Shown here piece by piece: positions 9,026 to 18,993 of a DNA stretch of 64,000 nucleotides. The stretch is from a virus. The position numbers and the translations under genes are program-made. Where the stretch lies: the IMG/VR virus record IMGVR_UViG_3300027759_006101, positions 1 to 64,000 of that record. One strand, given 5' to 3'. The first letter of the stretch is position 1. The number at the start of each line of letters is the position of its first letter. Below the pieces are notes generated by a model that worked only from the letters and a program-made list of their open reading frames with translations, did not search any database and was not told the origin of the DNA.

Positions 9026-9703
9026 ATGTCTCCTTGGTACAAAACAGCTAAAGAATGTCTTGCTATTCGTAAAAATGTATTACGAGTTGATCTTTGTGTA
9101 TTTATTGACAAAGAAGAACAATTTACGAATAAAGATTATTTAAACTCAACAATTAAGTCTATTCTTACATCAGCAATAATTAATGGGTTGGACATTATTG
9201 GAGTGATATCTGCTGACAACCCAACTGTTGGATTGCTAGCTCAACAGATGTGTATAGAGCAAAAAATGGACTTAGTAGTAGTGCCTGGGCAAACGTATAT
9301 CACTAGAGATAATGAGTCTTTGTATGTTTACAATTTGTCAACTCCTATGCCTAAAAATCTTACCTTAGATAAAGCTTGTGAATTTGCTCACAAGAAAGGT
9401 GGATTTGTAATGGTTGCAAATGTTTCTAAACAAATTGCACAAAAAATTAATCGTTTGCAAGGAAGTCTTTATGCGCCAGATGCAGTTGAAGTATTCAATG
9501 CACAAACTGGTGGATATAGGGACATAGATATTGATTTCCCAAGATTTGTTTCTTCTGGAGCAACTTCAGCAAGTGACTTAGAAGAAACAAATGTTTTTAC
9601 TTTGTTAGAAAGAAAAAAAGCAGTAGAAATGGGATTTATTCACAATGAGCAAGGTGTAGATTATACGCCTAAATATTTACTGCCAAAAACTGGAGAAATC
9701 TAA
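9026..9703 (+). CDS. PHP-fold protein lacking metal ligands (pseudoenzyme), 225 aa
   Basis: The order of motifs matches the PHP (polymerase and histidinol phosphatase) superfamily, but the metal-binding residues are replaced. The usual DLHxH is DLCVF (22-26). The usual TDH is SADN (62-65). The PGxE strand is PGQTYIT (87-93). The AHKKGG helix-turn is retained, but AHP becomes ANV (131-133). AVEVFNAQ (153-160) matches the PHP xxEVxN strand. The final SDAH becomes SGATSAS (177-183). It is therefore probably non-catalytic and structural or binding. MSPWYKTAKE at the N-terminus resembles other N-termini in this genome. The gene overlaps the next start by one base (TAATG). Family assignment is by motif order only. 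Confidence 0.65.
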   Translation: MSPWYKTAKECLAIRKNVLRVDLCVFIDKEEQFTNKDYLNSTIKSILTSAIINGLDIIGVISADNPTVGLLAQQMCIEQKMDLVVVPGQTYITRDNESLYVYNLSTPMPKNLTLDKACEFAHKKGGFVMVANVSKQIAQKINRLQGSLYAPDAVEVFNAQTGGYRDIDIDFPRFVSSGATSASDLEETNVFTLLERKKAVEMGFIHNEQGVDYTPKYLLPKTGEI

Positions 9704-10197
9704 TGCCAAGATCATATTGTTCAGTAAGTGATGTCAAACAGTATTTGCCGCCTAATGTTGTTACTGAAGGAGATAACCCAGTACCAAACTTTAGAAATCC
9801 TACGCCTGAATCTGCTTCGAATATCAATATTGATTTTTTTATTCAACAGGCTTCAGCAGACATTGACGCTAGTTTAGCAACAATTTATGATGTTCCTCTT
9901 AAACAAATAAATATGGGAGGAGATGTATCTTATCCTCACCCAATACCTGTTATTTGTGCAATATTATCTGCTCAAATGTATTATATGCAAGCATTACAAG
10001 GCTCAGATTCGCAATATTCGGAAGCTCAAAAAGTAAGATTTGATTTTGCACAAAATCAAATTGTAAGAATACAAAATGGAGAAATCAGGCTCTTTGGGCA
10101 GAGAAACCTTAGAGGTGATAGATTTGTCAGATCTACCTTAAGAGGAATATCAATAAATCCAACTGAAGGAAAAAGATCTAAGGGTCAAAATCAATAG
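9703..10197 (+). CDS. gp36/DUF1320-like head-tail connector, 164 aa
   Basis: The N-terminus SYCSVSDVKQYLP, followed by a helix FFIQQASADIDASLATIYDVPL and a P-x-P-V-I-C-A-I-L helix, matches the pattern of the Mu gp36 / DUF1320 and HK97 gp6-like connector adaptors. These form a dodecameric ring beneath the portal. Length (164) is typical for the family (130-170). The N-terminal half is the helical bundle and the C-terminal ~50 residues are basic. It overlaps the PHP-like gene by one base and precedes a 258-residue gene by 10 bases, a normal place for head-tail joining genes. Confidence 0.6.
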   Translation: MPRSYCSVSDVKQYLPPNVVTEGDNPVPNFRNPTPESASNINIDFFIQQASADIDASLATIYDVPLKQINMGGDVSYPHPIPVICAILSAQMYYMQALQGSDSQYSEAQKVRFDFAQNQIVRIQNGEIRLFGQRNLRGDRFVRSTLRGISINPTEGKRSKGQNQ

Positions 10198-10207
10198 GTG
10201 ATTATGA

Positions 10208-10984
10208 ATGCTTGAAAGAGTCTATGATACTTTGCGTGGCATTTTATATCACGAACTTCCTAAAAATGCCAAAGATCAGATTGTAATTTTTGACAGACCA
10301 GTTACAGGGTTTTACATTGGTGAGCAAGCGGTAAAACCAAACGGTATATCTTTTACATTTAAGGGTTCAAGTTCCCCGCTTAAAGATATAGCTTTTGGCC
10401 TTCAAGAATTTGAGCATTCAGTTACAATAGACATTACAGTTGGTGCAGATAATATAGAAACTACCGAAAGAGTAACCCAAGAAGCTGTAAGAATTGTTTT
10501 ATCAGTTTTACGTAAACACAGAAGAATGTGGGTTGTAGATGTTTGCCCTATATGCAAAAAATTTACATTGAACCCTCAGCATTTTACAGTTGATCATAAT
10601 GACATTTTGTCCACCTACGTAACTTCAGTAACAAGTGAATTTAATAATTTATGGACAGACACTCATGACCCAGATTTAGCTCCTCCTGCCTTACCTTCAT
10701 CAGGACTTGCAGCTGAAGCATTTATCAGAATGTATAACGATGTAGGAGCTGGCACAAGCGTATCAAACTTGACAACCACTTCAAGAAATAACATCTTAAG
10801 GATGCGAGCTGATAACGTTGAACCTGTTAGATTATTATATGATGTAATTTGCAATGACATCAAAGGTTCAGATGATGCTACAAATAGACAGCTTTTTAGA
10901 AATGGAACAATTACTATAAGAGCTAAAGAATTAGTCAGACAATTGTATTTCGGACCGGATAACGTTCCAACTACTGCATACTAG
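10208..10984 (+). CDS. Hypothetical connector/tail-completion-like protein, 258 aa
   Basis: The protein has an alpha/beta N-terminal half with VFDRPVTGFYIGEQAVKPN and long beta strands (residues ~40-80). This recalls tail-terminator or completion proteins, but without a motif that proves it. A CPICKKF pair at ~117-123 could be half of a zinc site. The C-terminal half is helical. It sits between the gp36-like connector and the 1565-residue protein, 1 base before the latter. That position supports a joining role. Confidence 0.6.
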   Translation: MLERVYDTLRGILYHELPKNAKDQIVIFDRPVTGFYIGEQAVKPNGISFTFKGSSSPLKDIAFGLQEFEHSVTIDITVGADNIETTERVTQEAVRIVLSVLRKHRRMWVVDVCPICKKFTLNPQHFTVDHNDILSTYVTSVTSEFNNLWTDTHDPDLAPPALPSSGLAAEAFIRMYNDVGAGTSVSNLTTTSRNNILRMRADNVEPVRLLYDVICNDIKGSDDATNRQLFRNGTITIRAKELVRQLYFGPDNVPTTAY

Positions 10985-10985
10985 A

Positions 10986-13900
10986 ATGAGTCAAGTAAAG
11001 AGAAAAGGACTTAAGTTCATAATCGACCAGATTGGTAAAGCCAAATATGCTTATAAGAATTTGGTTGGAGATTTGGCTGCCAATAGGGGATTGTTTTTAG
11101 ATTATGAAGCAATAGTCCCTAAAATAAAAGGCTCCACAATTTTTCACGATTACGATTTAGCTGGTAAAACTCTTTCAGGCACAATAACAACTCCTTATCA
11201 AATTTATAATTCAAATGAAAATATTTCTTTTGGATTTCAAGGTGGTCAATATGCAGTTGATCCCAAGATAGCAAGTTTTGGAAACTCAGGAGGATGGACT
11301 CCTCAGTATTATAATCCTCCAACAACTGAAGGATGGGAAGTTCTAGATTATAATGCTTGGTCTACTTTTATCCCACCATATAATGCAGCTGGAAATGCAA
11401 ATACAAGCTTAATTATTTACAACATAAATTCAGAACCTAGTACAGGCTCAAATAGAGTAAATTATAATTTTCCAGTAAGATACACAGGGACAGGATACAC
11501 TAGAGTTAATTTATTTAATTCTGCACGTTGGATTTCTCTTAAGAATACGACAGGCTCTTCAAGTGTCAATCAAGCAAGGATTATTATTCCTAAAAAATAT
11601 TTTGAAAATTGCTTACATTTTGACCCAAGAACAAATACTCCTAAAGATTTTGCAGTTTATTCTCATCAATATTTAATTACTGCTGGATTGGGTGCTACAT
11701 TTAGTTTAGCTGGTTCTATGGCTGGAATAGCATTGACTTTACTCCCGTTTACAATTCAAGAAGCAAGTAGTACAGGAAATACAACAGCAAGAATAAGAGA
11801 TAATTATTTAATTAATGTCAAGACACCAACAACTTGGACAAATAATTACTGGTTGCACTTTGGGTTTTACTGGGAAACATATGATTTATTTTTCCGAGAT
11901 TATATACCAGCATTTTCGACTGGCACAGCAACAACTTTTAATAGCAACAATTTAGATACTGTTTGGTCTATATATCCGAGAAAAACATTCTTCCAAAAAG
12001 ATATAACCAATTACTTGACTTTTGAAAAAACTGGAGTCAATGATAGTAGTATTTATTTATTCTCTTCAAACAAGGGTAATAATAATTTTTATGACGGAGA
12101 TAATCCTTATTCATTAAGTCCTTTTAGATATAAGTATCCTGAGACAATTGGTAAGACTTCATTAGGCGACACAAGTTCATTAAGCAATTTTCATACTATA
12201 AATAAAGATGAATTTCTTCCTTTGGTAATTACGTCTTCTAATGTAATTTCTGGAAATGAATTTGAAAATGGCGATAACGAAATATTTTTGTTTTTCGGAA
12301 AACCAATGCCAATTACTATGGCTCCATCAGACTGGGATAAATTTAACAATTATCCTGAAATAGATGAACAATACAATATTATAGCGAAAGTAATTCTTTC
12401 TTATCCATCATTATCAACTTCTAATACAATCAAGAAAATAACTGATACAACTTACAACTTGAACAATGCTTCAATCATCCATATAGATAGAAGAGCTAAT
12501 AACTTTGCAGTACCATCTTTAGGAGATACAGATTTTATTACCTATTGTCTTCAAGAAGTTTTAGCATTCACCCAGTTCACAAGATCTACAGAATTTGAAG
12601 ATAATTTTAATTCTCTTGCAATTAGACTACTTGTGCCATTTTCAAATTTTAAGTCAAAAGGTTTACAAAACATTTCTAACTTAAATGCAAGTAGCTTACA
12701 GTTATTGCATAATTTATTAAAATATCCCAATACTGATTTACTTCGCTCTAATAATGATTTTATATCTTGCCTTGGTTCAATAACAATTTCAGGCGGAACA
12801 AATGTAATTACTGGCACTAAAACTAGATTCCTAAGTGAAATTTCATCTGGAGATTATATTTATAGTTCAGATGGAACGATTTTATATGGGGTAGTTTCAA
12901 CTGTAATAAGCGATACTTATTTGCTTTTAGATACACAATATAAAAAGAATGTGTCAGACCAAAAATACAAAATAAAAACAAGTATATCTTTATTAGAGCC
13001 AGGTTTTATAGATTTTTCTGTAGATGGCAATAAAACCATATCTGATATAGGTGTAAATCCGCCAACTAAAACATTTTTTGAATATTCAAATGATGGTATT
13101 TTCCTGAATAAAGAACGTCTTAATACTGATACGCAATTTGAAGTTTATCAAAAAAACATTCCGCTCAAAGATTTAAGTAATCACCAAAATTCTGGAAATA
13201 AGCTGGTAAAAGACTACTCTATTTCTGTAAAGTTTAGAAATACTGAGCAAAATTTTACTACAAAAAATCTTTATATAAACTCAAGTAAATTTTTGATATC
13301 AGACCAAGAATATCAACAAAGAATTAATAAAAAATTATCATTGAGTGGATATTACAAAAAAGGTACTAGTCAAGAACAAAAAAATGCTTCGTTAGGAACG
13401 TTAAATAGCATAGAGCTTTATAGACTTTATGGTAATTCTTCAATAATTCCTGACTTACAAATGGGCGAAAATAGAACCATTCTAACAAAACAAGTCGCCC
13501 CAACTGATAATACAAAAATATCTAAAACTGATTATGTCAATAACTTAAAATCGACTAACCCAAATATAACACAGTCAGAAATTGATTCAAATGTAGCAAA
13601 TTATGAATTGACTCAATCCTTTTATTCCACTGACACATCTTCTCTGCCAAGTACATTTAATTCAATTGAAGAGTTAGGTATTACAGTTTCCGATTATTCG
13701 AATGTAGAAAACTACTGGATTTCAAATGTAGAACAAATCATCGGAGATTCAAATACCACAAAATTCTATACTCCCAATAATTTAGAAGATATTAGATCCG
13801 ACTCATTTTTGGTATGTATATCTGGTTTTGGTACAGCTGATTATTCAATTAATTCTATAGAAAATATATTTAAACAACAGATAGAAGTTGATAGCAGTGT

Positions 13901-15683
13901 CGGCATCAATGTATCAACAACAGCAGGTACAAAAAATCTGTCTTATCAAAAAATTGCATTTAAGTTTACTTCTGCAGAAAAACAAGACATTAAGTCTTTC
14001 AAACTTAAACTTGCAAAAACAGCATTATGGCTTAATGAACAAGCTTACATTCAATGTTCAATTTATGATAATTACAATAATTTACCATCAAATAAATTAG
14101 TAACAGGAAGTAAAGTTTTTTACAAAGATATTGAAAATGTTTTAAAAGATATTTACTTTTATATCAATTTTTCGCTTACAGAAAACAGAACATACTGGAT
14201 GGTTTTAGAATCCAATACACTGCAACCTCTTTACGATCAAAATACTTTAGGATTGATAAACGTAAATGACACATCAGTCACAGGTATTTATAATTCTGAA
14301 AATAATACATTTACTGATTTTACTAAATATTTAAAAAATGCAGAGATTGGAATTGGTGGCACATTAGCATCACAAATATCAACTTGGTACTCAATATCCA
14401 GCATTGGGTCAAGTACAAGTATGACTATTGCAAGTACTGGCACAACATTTTCAAATCAAAACTATGTTGTAAAGTATCAGTTTAATATTGCTATCCAAGA
14501 ATCATCTCCTAGCGCTGAAAATATTGCAGTTAATGATGGTTATAATTGGTCATATCAAACAGGAACACCTTACAGAATTTTTTACTCAAACGAAGAAGAA
14601 ATTTATGCTTCGTTCAACAGAGATTATAAAAATACTAACCTGACTATGGCTCAAGCTAATAAGACAAGAGAGACCAATGACTATTTTGTAGATGGATTTT
14701 GGTCCCTAAACAATAAAGATATTTTTACTCCAAGTCTTATAAAAATTTACCCAAGAAGTATTGTTCAAAGACTCACAGGCATTGCAGCAACTGGAACTGT
14801 TGGGACTAATTTGATAAATATAAACAAACAATATTTTGATGATATTGTAATGATAGGACTTGGTATAACTAGCACATCATTATCTGCGGGAACAGCCATA
14901 ACAAATATTATTTATGATGAGTCTCTAGAAAATTACAGAGTTTATCTCTCTAACAACACTACTGGTTCTGCAAATACAACATACTATTTTGGCGATAACA
15001 AAATAAGATTAGTCAAAAGAGCTAACGACATTCATTTGTATTTAAAATACTTTGTGAATGACACCTTGAATACATCTTACATAAAATTAGATAAATCACC
15101 AACTTGGATTTCATATTGGTACAAAAAAGAAGACTGGAATTATAACGACTTAAACTTAAATGAAAACTCTGATTTAATATCTACACACAATAAGTTAGAT
15201 ATTTCCAATTTTTCTGGGTTGGGACAAACAAACTATTTTAATGGAAAAATTATAGGTGACTTTATTTCAAAAGCCTCAATAGGTTCAACTTTTGATTTTA
15301 GAATTACTACTAATGGCGGAGTCAAACTTCTTATAAATGACGAAAGCGCTCCCTATATAAATCAATGGAAAAATAATAGCAATAATTCATTTACAACAGC
15401 ATATTCCGCAACTGGTTCTTCGTTGCCAATTAAACTATCAATTGAGTTTTGCAATCTTGAAAATGAACATTCAATTAAAGCAGAATGGAGACAAACAGGT
15501 ACATCAACCTGGTATGACATAGATTCATCGTTTTACTTTGAGTCAGACAATGCTCCAGTGCTCATAAATGCTAATAAAATAAAGAATCTATCTTATCTAG
15601 TAGTTGGAAAAACTTTTGACGAAATCAATACTCCAACTTTGGGATTTGCTGAAACAGATAGGATCGTTATAAGGAATAAGTAA
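10986..15683 (+). CDS. Giant multi-domain tail/fibre protein with C-terminal PA14-like domain, 1565 aa
   Basis: This is a very long, Asn/Ser/Thr-rich beta protein. The N-terminus (residues ~1-45, basic helical KRKGLKFIIDQIGKAK) may anchor it. Residues ~960-1110 form a beta-sandwich (KIAFKFTSAEKQDIKSFKLKL, then YIQCSIYDNYN), resembling a region of the downstream 817-residue protein. Residues ~1370-1540 match PA14 by pattern: FRITTNGGVKLLINDESAP, a W, then IKLSIEFCNL and KAEWRQ. PA14 domains bind or present glycans. No peptidoglycan hydrolase or lyase motif is seen. It is followed after 1 base by the 282-residue gene. The likely role is a baseplate or fibre protein contacting the host surface. 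Confidence 0.7.
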   Translation: MSQVKRKGLKFIIDQIGKAKYAYKNLVGDLAANRGLFLDYEAIVPKIKGSTIFHDYDLAGKTLSGTITTPYQIYNSNENISFGFQGGQYAVDPKIASFGNSGGWTPQYYNPPTTEGWEVLDYNAWSTFIPPYNAAGNANTSLIIYNINSEPSTGSNRVNYNFPVRYTGTGYTRVNLFNSARWISLKNTTGSSSVNQARIIIPKKYFENCLHFDPRTNTPKDFAVYSHQYLITAGLGATFSLAGSMAGIALTLLPFTIQEASSTGNTTARIRDNYLINVKTPTTWTNNYWLHFGFYWETYDLFFRDYIPAFSTGTATTFNSNNLDTVWSIYPRKTFFQKDITNYLTFEKTGVNDSSIYLFSSNKGNNNFYDGDNPYSLSPFRYKYPETIGKTSLGDTSSLSNFHTINKDEFLPLVITSSNVISGNEFENGDNEIFLFFGKPMPITMAPSDWDKFNNYPEIDEQYNIIAKVILSYPSLSTSNTIKKITDTTYNLNNASIIHIDRRANNFAVPSLGDTDFITYCLQEVLAFTQFTRSTEFEDNFNSLAIRLLVPFSNFKSKGLQNISNLNASSLQLLHNLLKYPNTDLLRSNNDFISCLGSITISGGTNVITGTKTRFLSEISSGDYIYSSDGTILYGVVSTVISDTYLLLDTQYKKNVSDQKYKIKTSISLLEPGFIDFSVDGNKTISDIGVNPPTKTFFEYSNDGIFLNKERLNTDTQFEVYQKNIPLKDLSNHQNSGNKLVKDYSISVKFRNTEQNFTTKNLYINSSKFLISDQEYQQRINKKLSLSGYYKKGTSQEQKNASLGTLNSIELYRLYGNSSIIPDLQMGENRTILTKQVAPTDNTKISKTDYVNNLKSTNPNITQSEIDSNVANYELTQSFYSTDTSSLPSTFNSIEELGITVSDYSNVENYWISNVEQIIGDSNTTKFYTPNNLEDIRSDSFLVCISGFGTADYSINSIENIFKQQIEVDSSVGINVSTTAGTKNLSYQKIAFKFTSAEKQDIKSFKLKLAKTALWLNEQAYIQCSIYDNYNNLPSNKLVTGSKVFYKDIENVLKDIYFYINFSLTENRTYWMVLESNTLQPLYDQNTLGLINVNDTSVTGIYNSENNTFTDFTKYLKNAEIGIGGTLASQISTWYSISSIGSSTSMTIASTGTTFSNQNYVVKYQFNIAIQESSPSAENIAVNDGYNWSYQTGTPYRIFYSNEEEIYASFNRDYKNTNLTMAQANKTRETNDYFVDGFWSLNNKDIFTPSLIKIYPRSIVQRLTGIAATGTVGTNLININKQYFDDIVMIGLGITSTSLSAGTAITNIIYDESLENYRVYLSNNTTGSANTTYYFGDNKIRLVKRANDIHLYLKYFVNDTLNTSYIKLDKSPTWISYWYKKEDWNYNDLNLNENSDLISTHNKLDISNFSGLGQTNYFNGKIIGDFISKASIGSTFDFRITTNGGVKLLINDESAPYINQWKNNSNNSFTTAYSATGSSLPIKLSIEFCNLENEHSIKAEWRQTGTSTWYDIDSSFYFESDNAPVLINANKIKNLSYLVVGKTFDEINTPTLGFAETDRIVIRNK

Positions 15684-15684
15684 T

Positions 15685-16533
15685 ATGAATTACGCATCAG
15701 CCCTTATATTAAATAAAATGGTTTTAGCATTAGAGAAAACAAGATCTACTGTAGATTTAGCTTTGTCTTCGAGAGAATATGCTTTGGCAAATAATTCAGA
15801 AGAAAGAGATTTACAACTTTTATATGGATTGTCTGCTCTTAAATCGATAGCTTACAATTCTTATGATGACACTTTGTCTTTTGGAAAATCACTTTTAAAA
15901 TCAATAACATCAACTACTAATTTATCTTTTCCGACTGGCGATCAAATTGGTTTATCAGTTTATGATATGTTAGGGCCAATCGATGAAATGTCTGATGGTT
16001 ACGTATTCGGCGCAATTTACTTAGCTAATGACGAATTCGGAAGCTCACTTTATATTTCTTTAGCCAGACCAGCAAATGACTATAATGGCGACCCTCTTAT
16101 TATTTCAAAAGATATCGACCAAAAAACAGCTGAAGATATTTTATTGAATTCTAATGAAATTGTTTTTCCAGAATACAACCCTGACTATCATATTGTTGTT
16201 TACAAGTTCTTGGCAGACGTTCAATATTACGATCAAACGATAAATAATTCAAGAGTTTTCTTCAAATTATTCGACTTGAGACAGCCTAGAGGATATTTTG
16301 GATTTAATGACCAAACGTTAAATCAGTTTATTACACCAGTAGTAATAAGAAATTACGAACAAATTACAGAAATATATAATAGTCAACATAGTTTAGTCAA
16401 AACTATAATAGCAAATTGGGTTGGCAATTCTGGATGGGACCCAAACTTTACCACTTATTGGTCAGTTTCTGAAGACGGTTTACCAGCTGAACTTGCAGAC
16501 TTTATAGAAAAAGAGTTAGGTATAAATATTTAA
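15685..16533 (+). CDS. Hypothetical tail-block protein, 282 aa
   Basis: The N-terminal ~75 residues are helical (MNYASALILNKMVLALEKTR), and the rest is mainly beta with aromatic-rich strands. No family is recognised. It lies 1 base after the giant fibre protein and 1 base before the 817-residue structural protein; all three share the Asn/Tyr-rich beta composition of phage adhesion proteins. AAGGAATAAG provides a ribosome-binding site. It may be an adaptor between the fibre and the baseplate, inferred from position only. Confidence 0.65.
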   Translation: MNYASALILNKMVLALEKTRSTVDLALSSREYALANNSEERDLQLLYGLSALKSIAYNSYDDTLSFGKSLLKSITSTTNLSFPTGDQIGLSVYDMLGPIDEMSDGYVFGAIYLANDEFGSSLYISLARPANDYNGDPLIISKDIDQKTAEDILLNSNEIVFPEYNPDYHIVVYKFLADVQYYDQTINNSRVFFKLFDLRQPRGYFGFNDQTLNQFITPVVIRNYEQITEIYNSQHSLVKTIIANWVGNSGWDPNFTTYWSVSEDGLPAELADFIEKELGINI

Positions 16534-16534
16534 A

Positions 16535-18988
16535 ATGGCCATATCATCAAAAATAGAAGAAATAATTTTAGAATTATCTAAAACAGCTGGTAACATTTAT
16601 GATGCTTTGACCTTAGGATTAGGTGACTTAAGCCAACCTAATTCTTCAATATTTGAAATCAATAACTTGTTAAGCTTAGCTAACACTGGGTACCCATATT
16701 TTGGTGTGGTAGAAACATCTCCTTTGGGATTTGGTCTAACTTATGACATAACAAATGACCCTTACTACCTTACAATAAATGGCGGTCAAGTAGCATATGA
16801 TGGAACAATTTTGCAAACTACAACTCAGAAAATTCCATTGCGAAAAGAATGGTCAAAAGACTATTCTAACACCTTTGTTGGTTCAGATGGATATAAATAT
16901 GGAATAACTATCGGTTTACCATTTGATGAAGTTCAAAAGGCTAAGCAATTTTATTTCACAACTGTTTCTCAAAACACAAATGCTAATTCAACTATTCTAT
17001 ATGTAAACGATACCCTTGTTGCTCAAAATCTTGGCTTTCCAATTCAAGGAGTTGTTGGCAATACAGTAATTACTTTTTCCGGTGTGAATGAAGATGGAAC
17101 TGCTCTTATCATAGATCCTTCTTATTATAATGGAAGTGCATTTGGCAAATTAGCTACTGCAGTTTTTGTAAATACGACGATTACTTTTATCTTTCAGCCA
17201 AAACTTAAATATATAACTGGGTTTCCTGTCGAAGAGCCATTAGAATACATTACTGGCTTTAAATATTTTCCACCACTGCCTCAAAGTTGGTTACCTGTTG
17301 CAAAAGTGTTGTGTAAAAACCCTGAAAATCCATTGGTAATATCTTCAGGAACAGGTTTCACAAGAACAGCTGTAGATATGCCTACATCAACATCTTCTGA
17401 CCCTATTTTAGGCACTGCAGATGACAATAACCTTATTATTCAAAGCTGCAATGATACTTTGAGCATCTTACAAAATTATAAATCAAATGATTATTTAAAT
17501 ATTTTAGTCAATGGGATTTTCAATTATATAAATTTCACCGCAAATAGTAGTGGATTGACTTTAAGGCAATTACTAGCTACACAACCATTTAGACCAAATG
17601 AATATTATTCAAAAGGACTATCAAGCAGTGGATTAGAAAGATTCGAGTTTCCATACAATTTTGCAAAAGCTTATTATCAATCTAGTGGGCAAGATCTCCA
17701 GCACACATTTGCTATTTTCAGAGGAGAATTGAATACTTATAGTTCAGCAATTGGGAGCACAATAAACTTTAGCGCAGTTGGACTTACAAATACAACCTAT
17801 AATTGCTCAAACTACATTTCATCTTTACATAGTGGAACTCAAATTTATGGCATTTCTGCTGTCTATAATATAACGGGCAATGAATATGTAGAGAGTAGCA
17901 ATACATATACCAATTTAATTTCTTCTAATACTACAACTACTAATTATTTGGTTGAGTTAAACTGGACAGGGACAGCTATTTCTAACGTCTTATTTTATAA
18001 CGTTTACAAAAAGCCAAGACTTACAGATGAGCTTTACGAAAGAAAAATTACTAATGTAGATGAAATTCAATATCCGCCATACAATACAATTCCTACATAT
18101 GCAGACGACACTAGTTTGTCTTTAGTAAATGGTCTGAACGCATTTTTATTCCAAGCTCCAGAAGATGCATACGTTGGTGGTGTGACTGTCAAACTATTAT
18201 ATGAAGCTGGTAGTCAAACTAATGGAATAGGAACTACAGGATTGTCAGTTTCAATTTATTCCGCTACTGGTTCAACACCAACATATAACGGAATGCTTTC
18301 AAGCCAAGCGACCTTAAGATATTCAGATATAGTACAAGGCACAAATACTTACACATTGAAATTTGATTCTGGAGTAAACATTACAGAAGATTCATTCTAT
18401 TATGTTATGATAAACAAACCAGAATCTTTCTCTACTGCATTAGGTTCTACTTCTTTATATATTAGAGCTAAAAGTGGTGTAAGTGGAGTCGCTAGAACAT
18501 CTATAGACAACGCCGGGTCTTGGACAGGCACAGGTGGTTCACTTTGGTTTGAAGCAAGAGGTTATTTAGATAATGGCAATATTGCTGGAGAAATAGTAAG
18601 AAAAGGCGTGACTCTTACAAATAGAGTATCTTTTGAACCAAGAAGACTTTCAGTATTTGTTCCTCCAGTAGATGATTTGTCAACCTCAGCAATTAGATTG
18701 AATGGTTCAGCTACAGGAATTGCAACAACTACAGATACCTCAATCAAGAATGATTTAATTGTTTATGTTACTGCTAGAAATGGTGACTTTGGCGAAATAA
18801 AAACTTTATCAGCGACTGTGCCACAAGGTACTTCAAGAAATACAAGATTCAATTTAGGATTGGAAACAGACATATTTGATCATGTTTTAGATGTTTATGT
18901 AGTGCCTGGGACAAATCTCAACAGAGAGAATAACGGCCCAATAATTTGGGATATTTATGACCTTATAACAGTAGAAACTGTTCCATAA
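16535..18988 (+). CDS. Large beta-rich tail/baseplate protein, 817 aa
   Basis: The N-terminal ~45 residues are helical, with NIYDALTLGLGDLSQPNSS. The remainder is beta. Residues ~400-510 look like an Fn3-type module (SAVYNITGNEYV, LVELNWTGTAISNVLFYNVYKKP). Residues ~530-690 form a beta-sandwich with ITEDSFYYVMINKP, similar in pattern to part of the 1565-residue protein. Residues ~720-817 form another small beta domain. No enzymatic motif is seen. It follows the 282-residue gene by 1 base. A baseplate or fibre role is likely; the two similar domains may be carbohydrate-binding. Confidence 0.65.
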   Translation: MAISSKIEEIILELSKTAGNIYDALTLGLGDLSQPNSSIFEINNLLSLANTGYPYFGVVETSPLGFGLTYDITNDPYYLTINGGQVAYDGTILQTTTQKIPLRKEWSKDYSNTFVGSDGYKYGITIGLPFDEVQKAKQFYFTTVSQNTNANSTILYVNDTLVAQNLGFPIQGVVGNTVITFSGVNEDGTALIIDPSYYNGSAFGKLATAVFVNTTITFIFQPKLKYITGFPVEEPLEYITGFKYFPPLPQSWLPVAKVLCKNPENPLVISSGTGFTRTAVDMPTSTSSDPILGTADDNNLIIQSCNDTLSILQNYKSNDYLNILVNGIFNYINFTANSSGLTLRQLLATQPFRPNEYYSKGLSSSGLERFEFPYNFAKAYYQSSGQDLQHTFAIFRGELNTYSSAIGSTINFSAVGLTNTTYNCSNYISSLHSGTQIYGISAVYNITGNEYVESSNTYTNLISSNTTTTNYLVELNWTGTAISNVLFYNVYKKPRLTDELYERKITNVDEIQYPPYNTIPTYADDTSLSLVNGLNAFLFQAPEDAYVGGVTVKLLYEAGSQTNGIGTTGLSVSIYSATGSTPTYNGMLSSQATLRYSDIVQGTNTYTLKFDSGVNITEDSFYYVMINKPESFSTALGSTSLYIRAKSGVSGVARTSIDNAGSWTGTGGSLWFEARGYLDNGNIAGEIVRKGVTLTNRVSFEPRRLSVFVPPVDDLSTSAIRLNGSATGIATTTDTSIKNDLIVYVTARNGDFGEIKTLSATVPQGTSRNTRFNLGLETDIFDHVLDVYVVPGTNLNRENNGPIIWDIYDLITVETVP

Positions 18989-18993
18989 TATTT

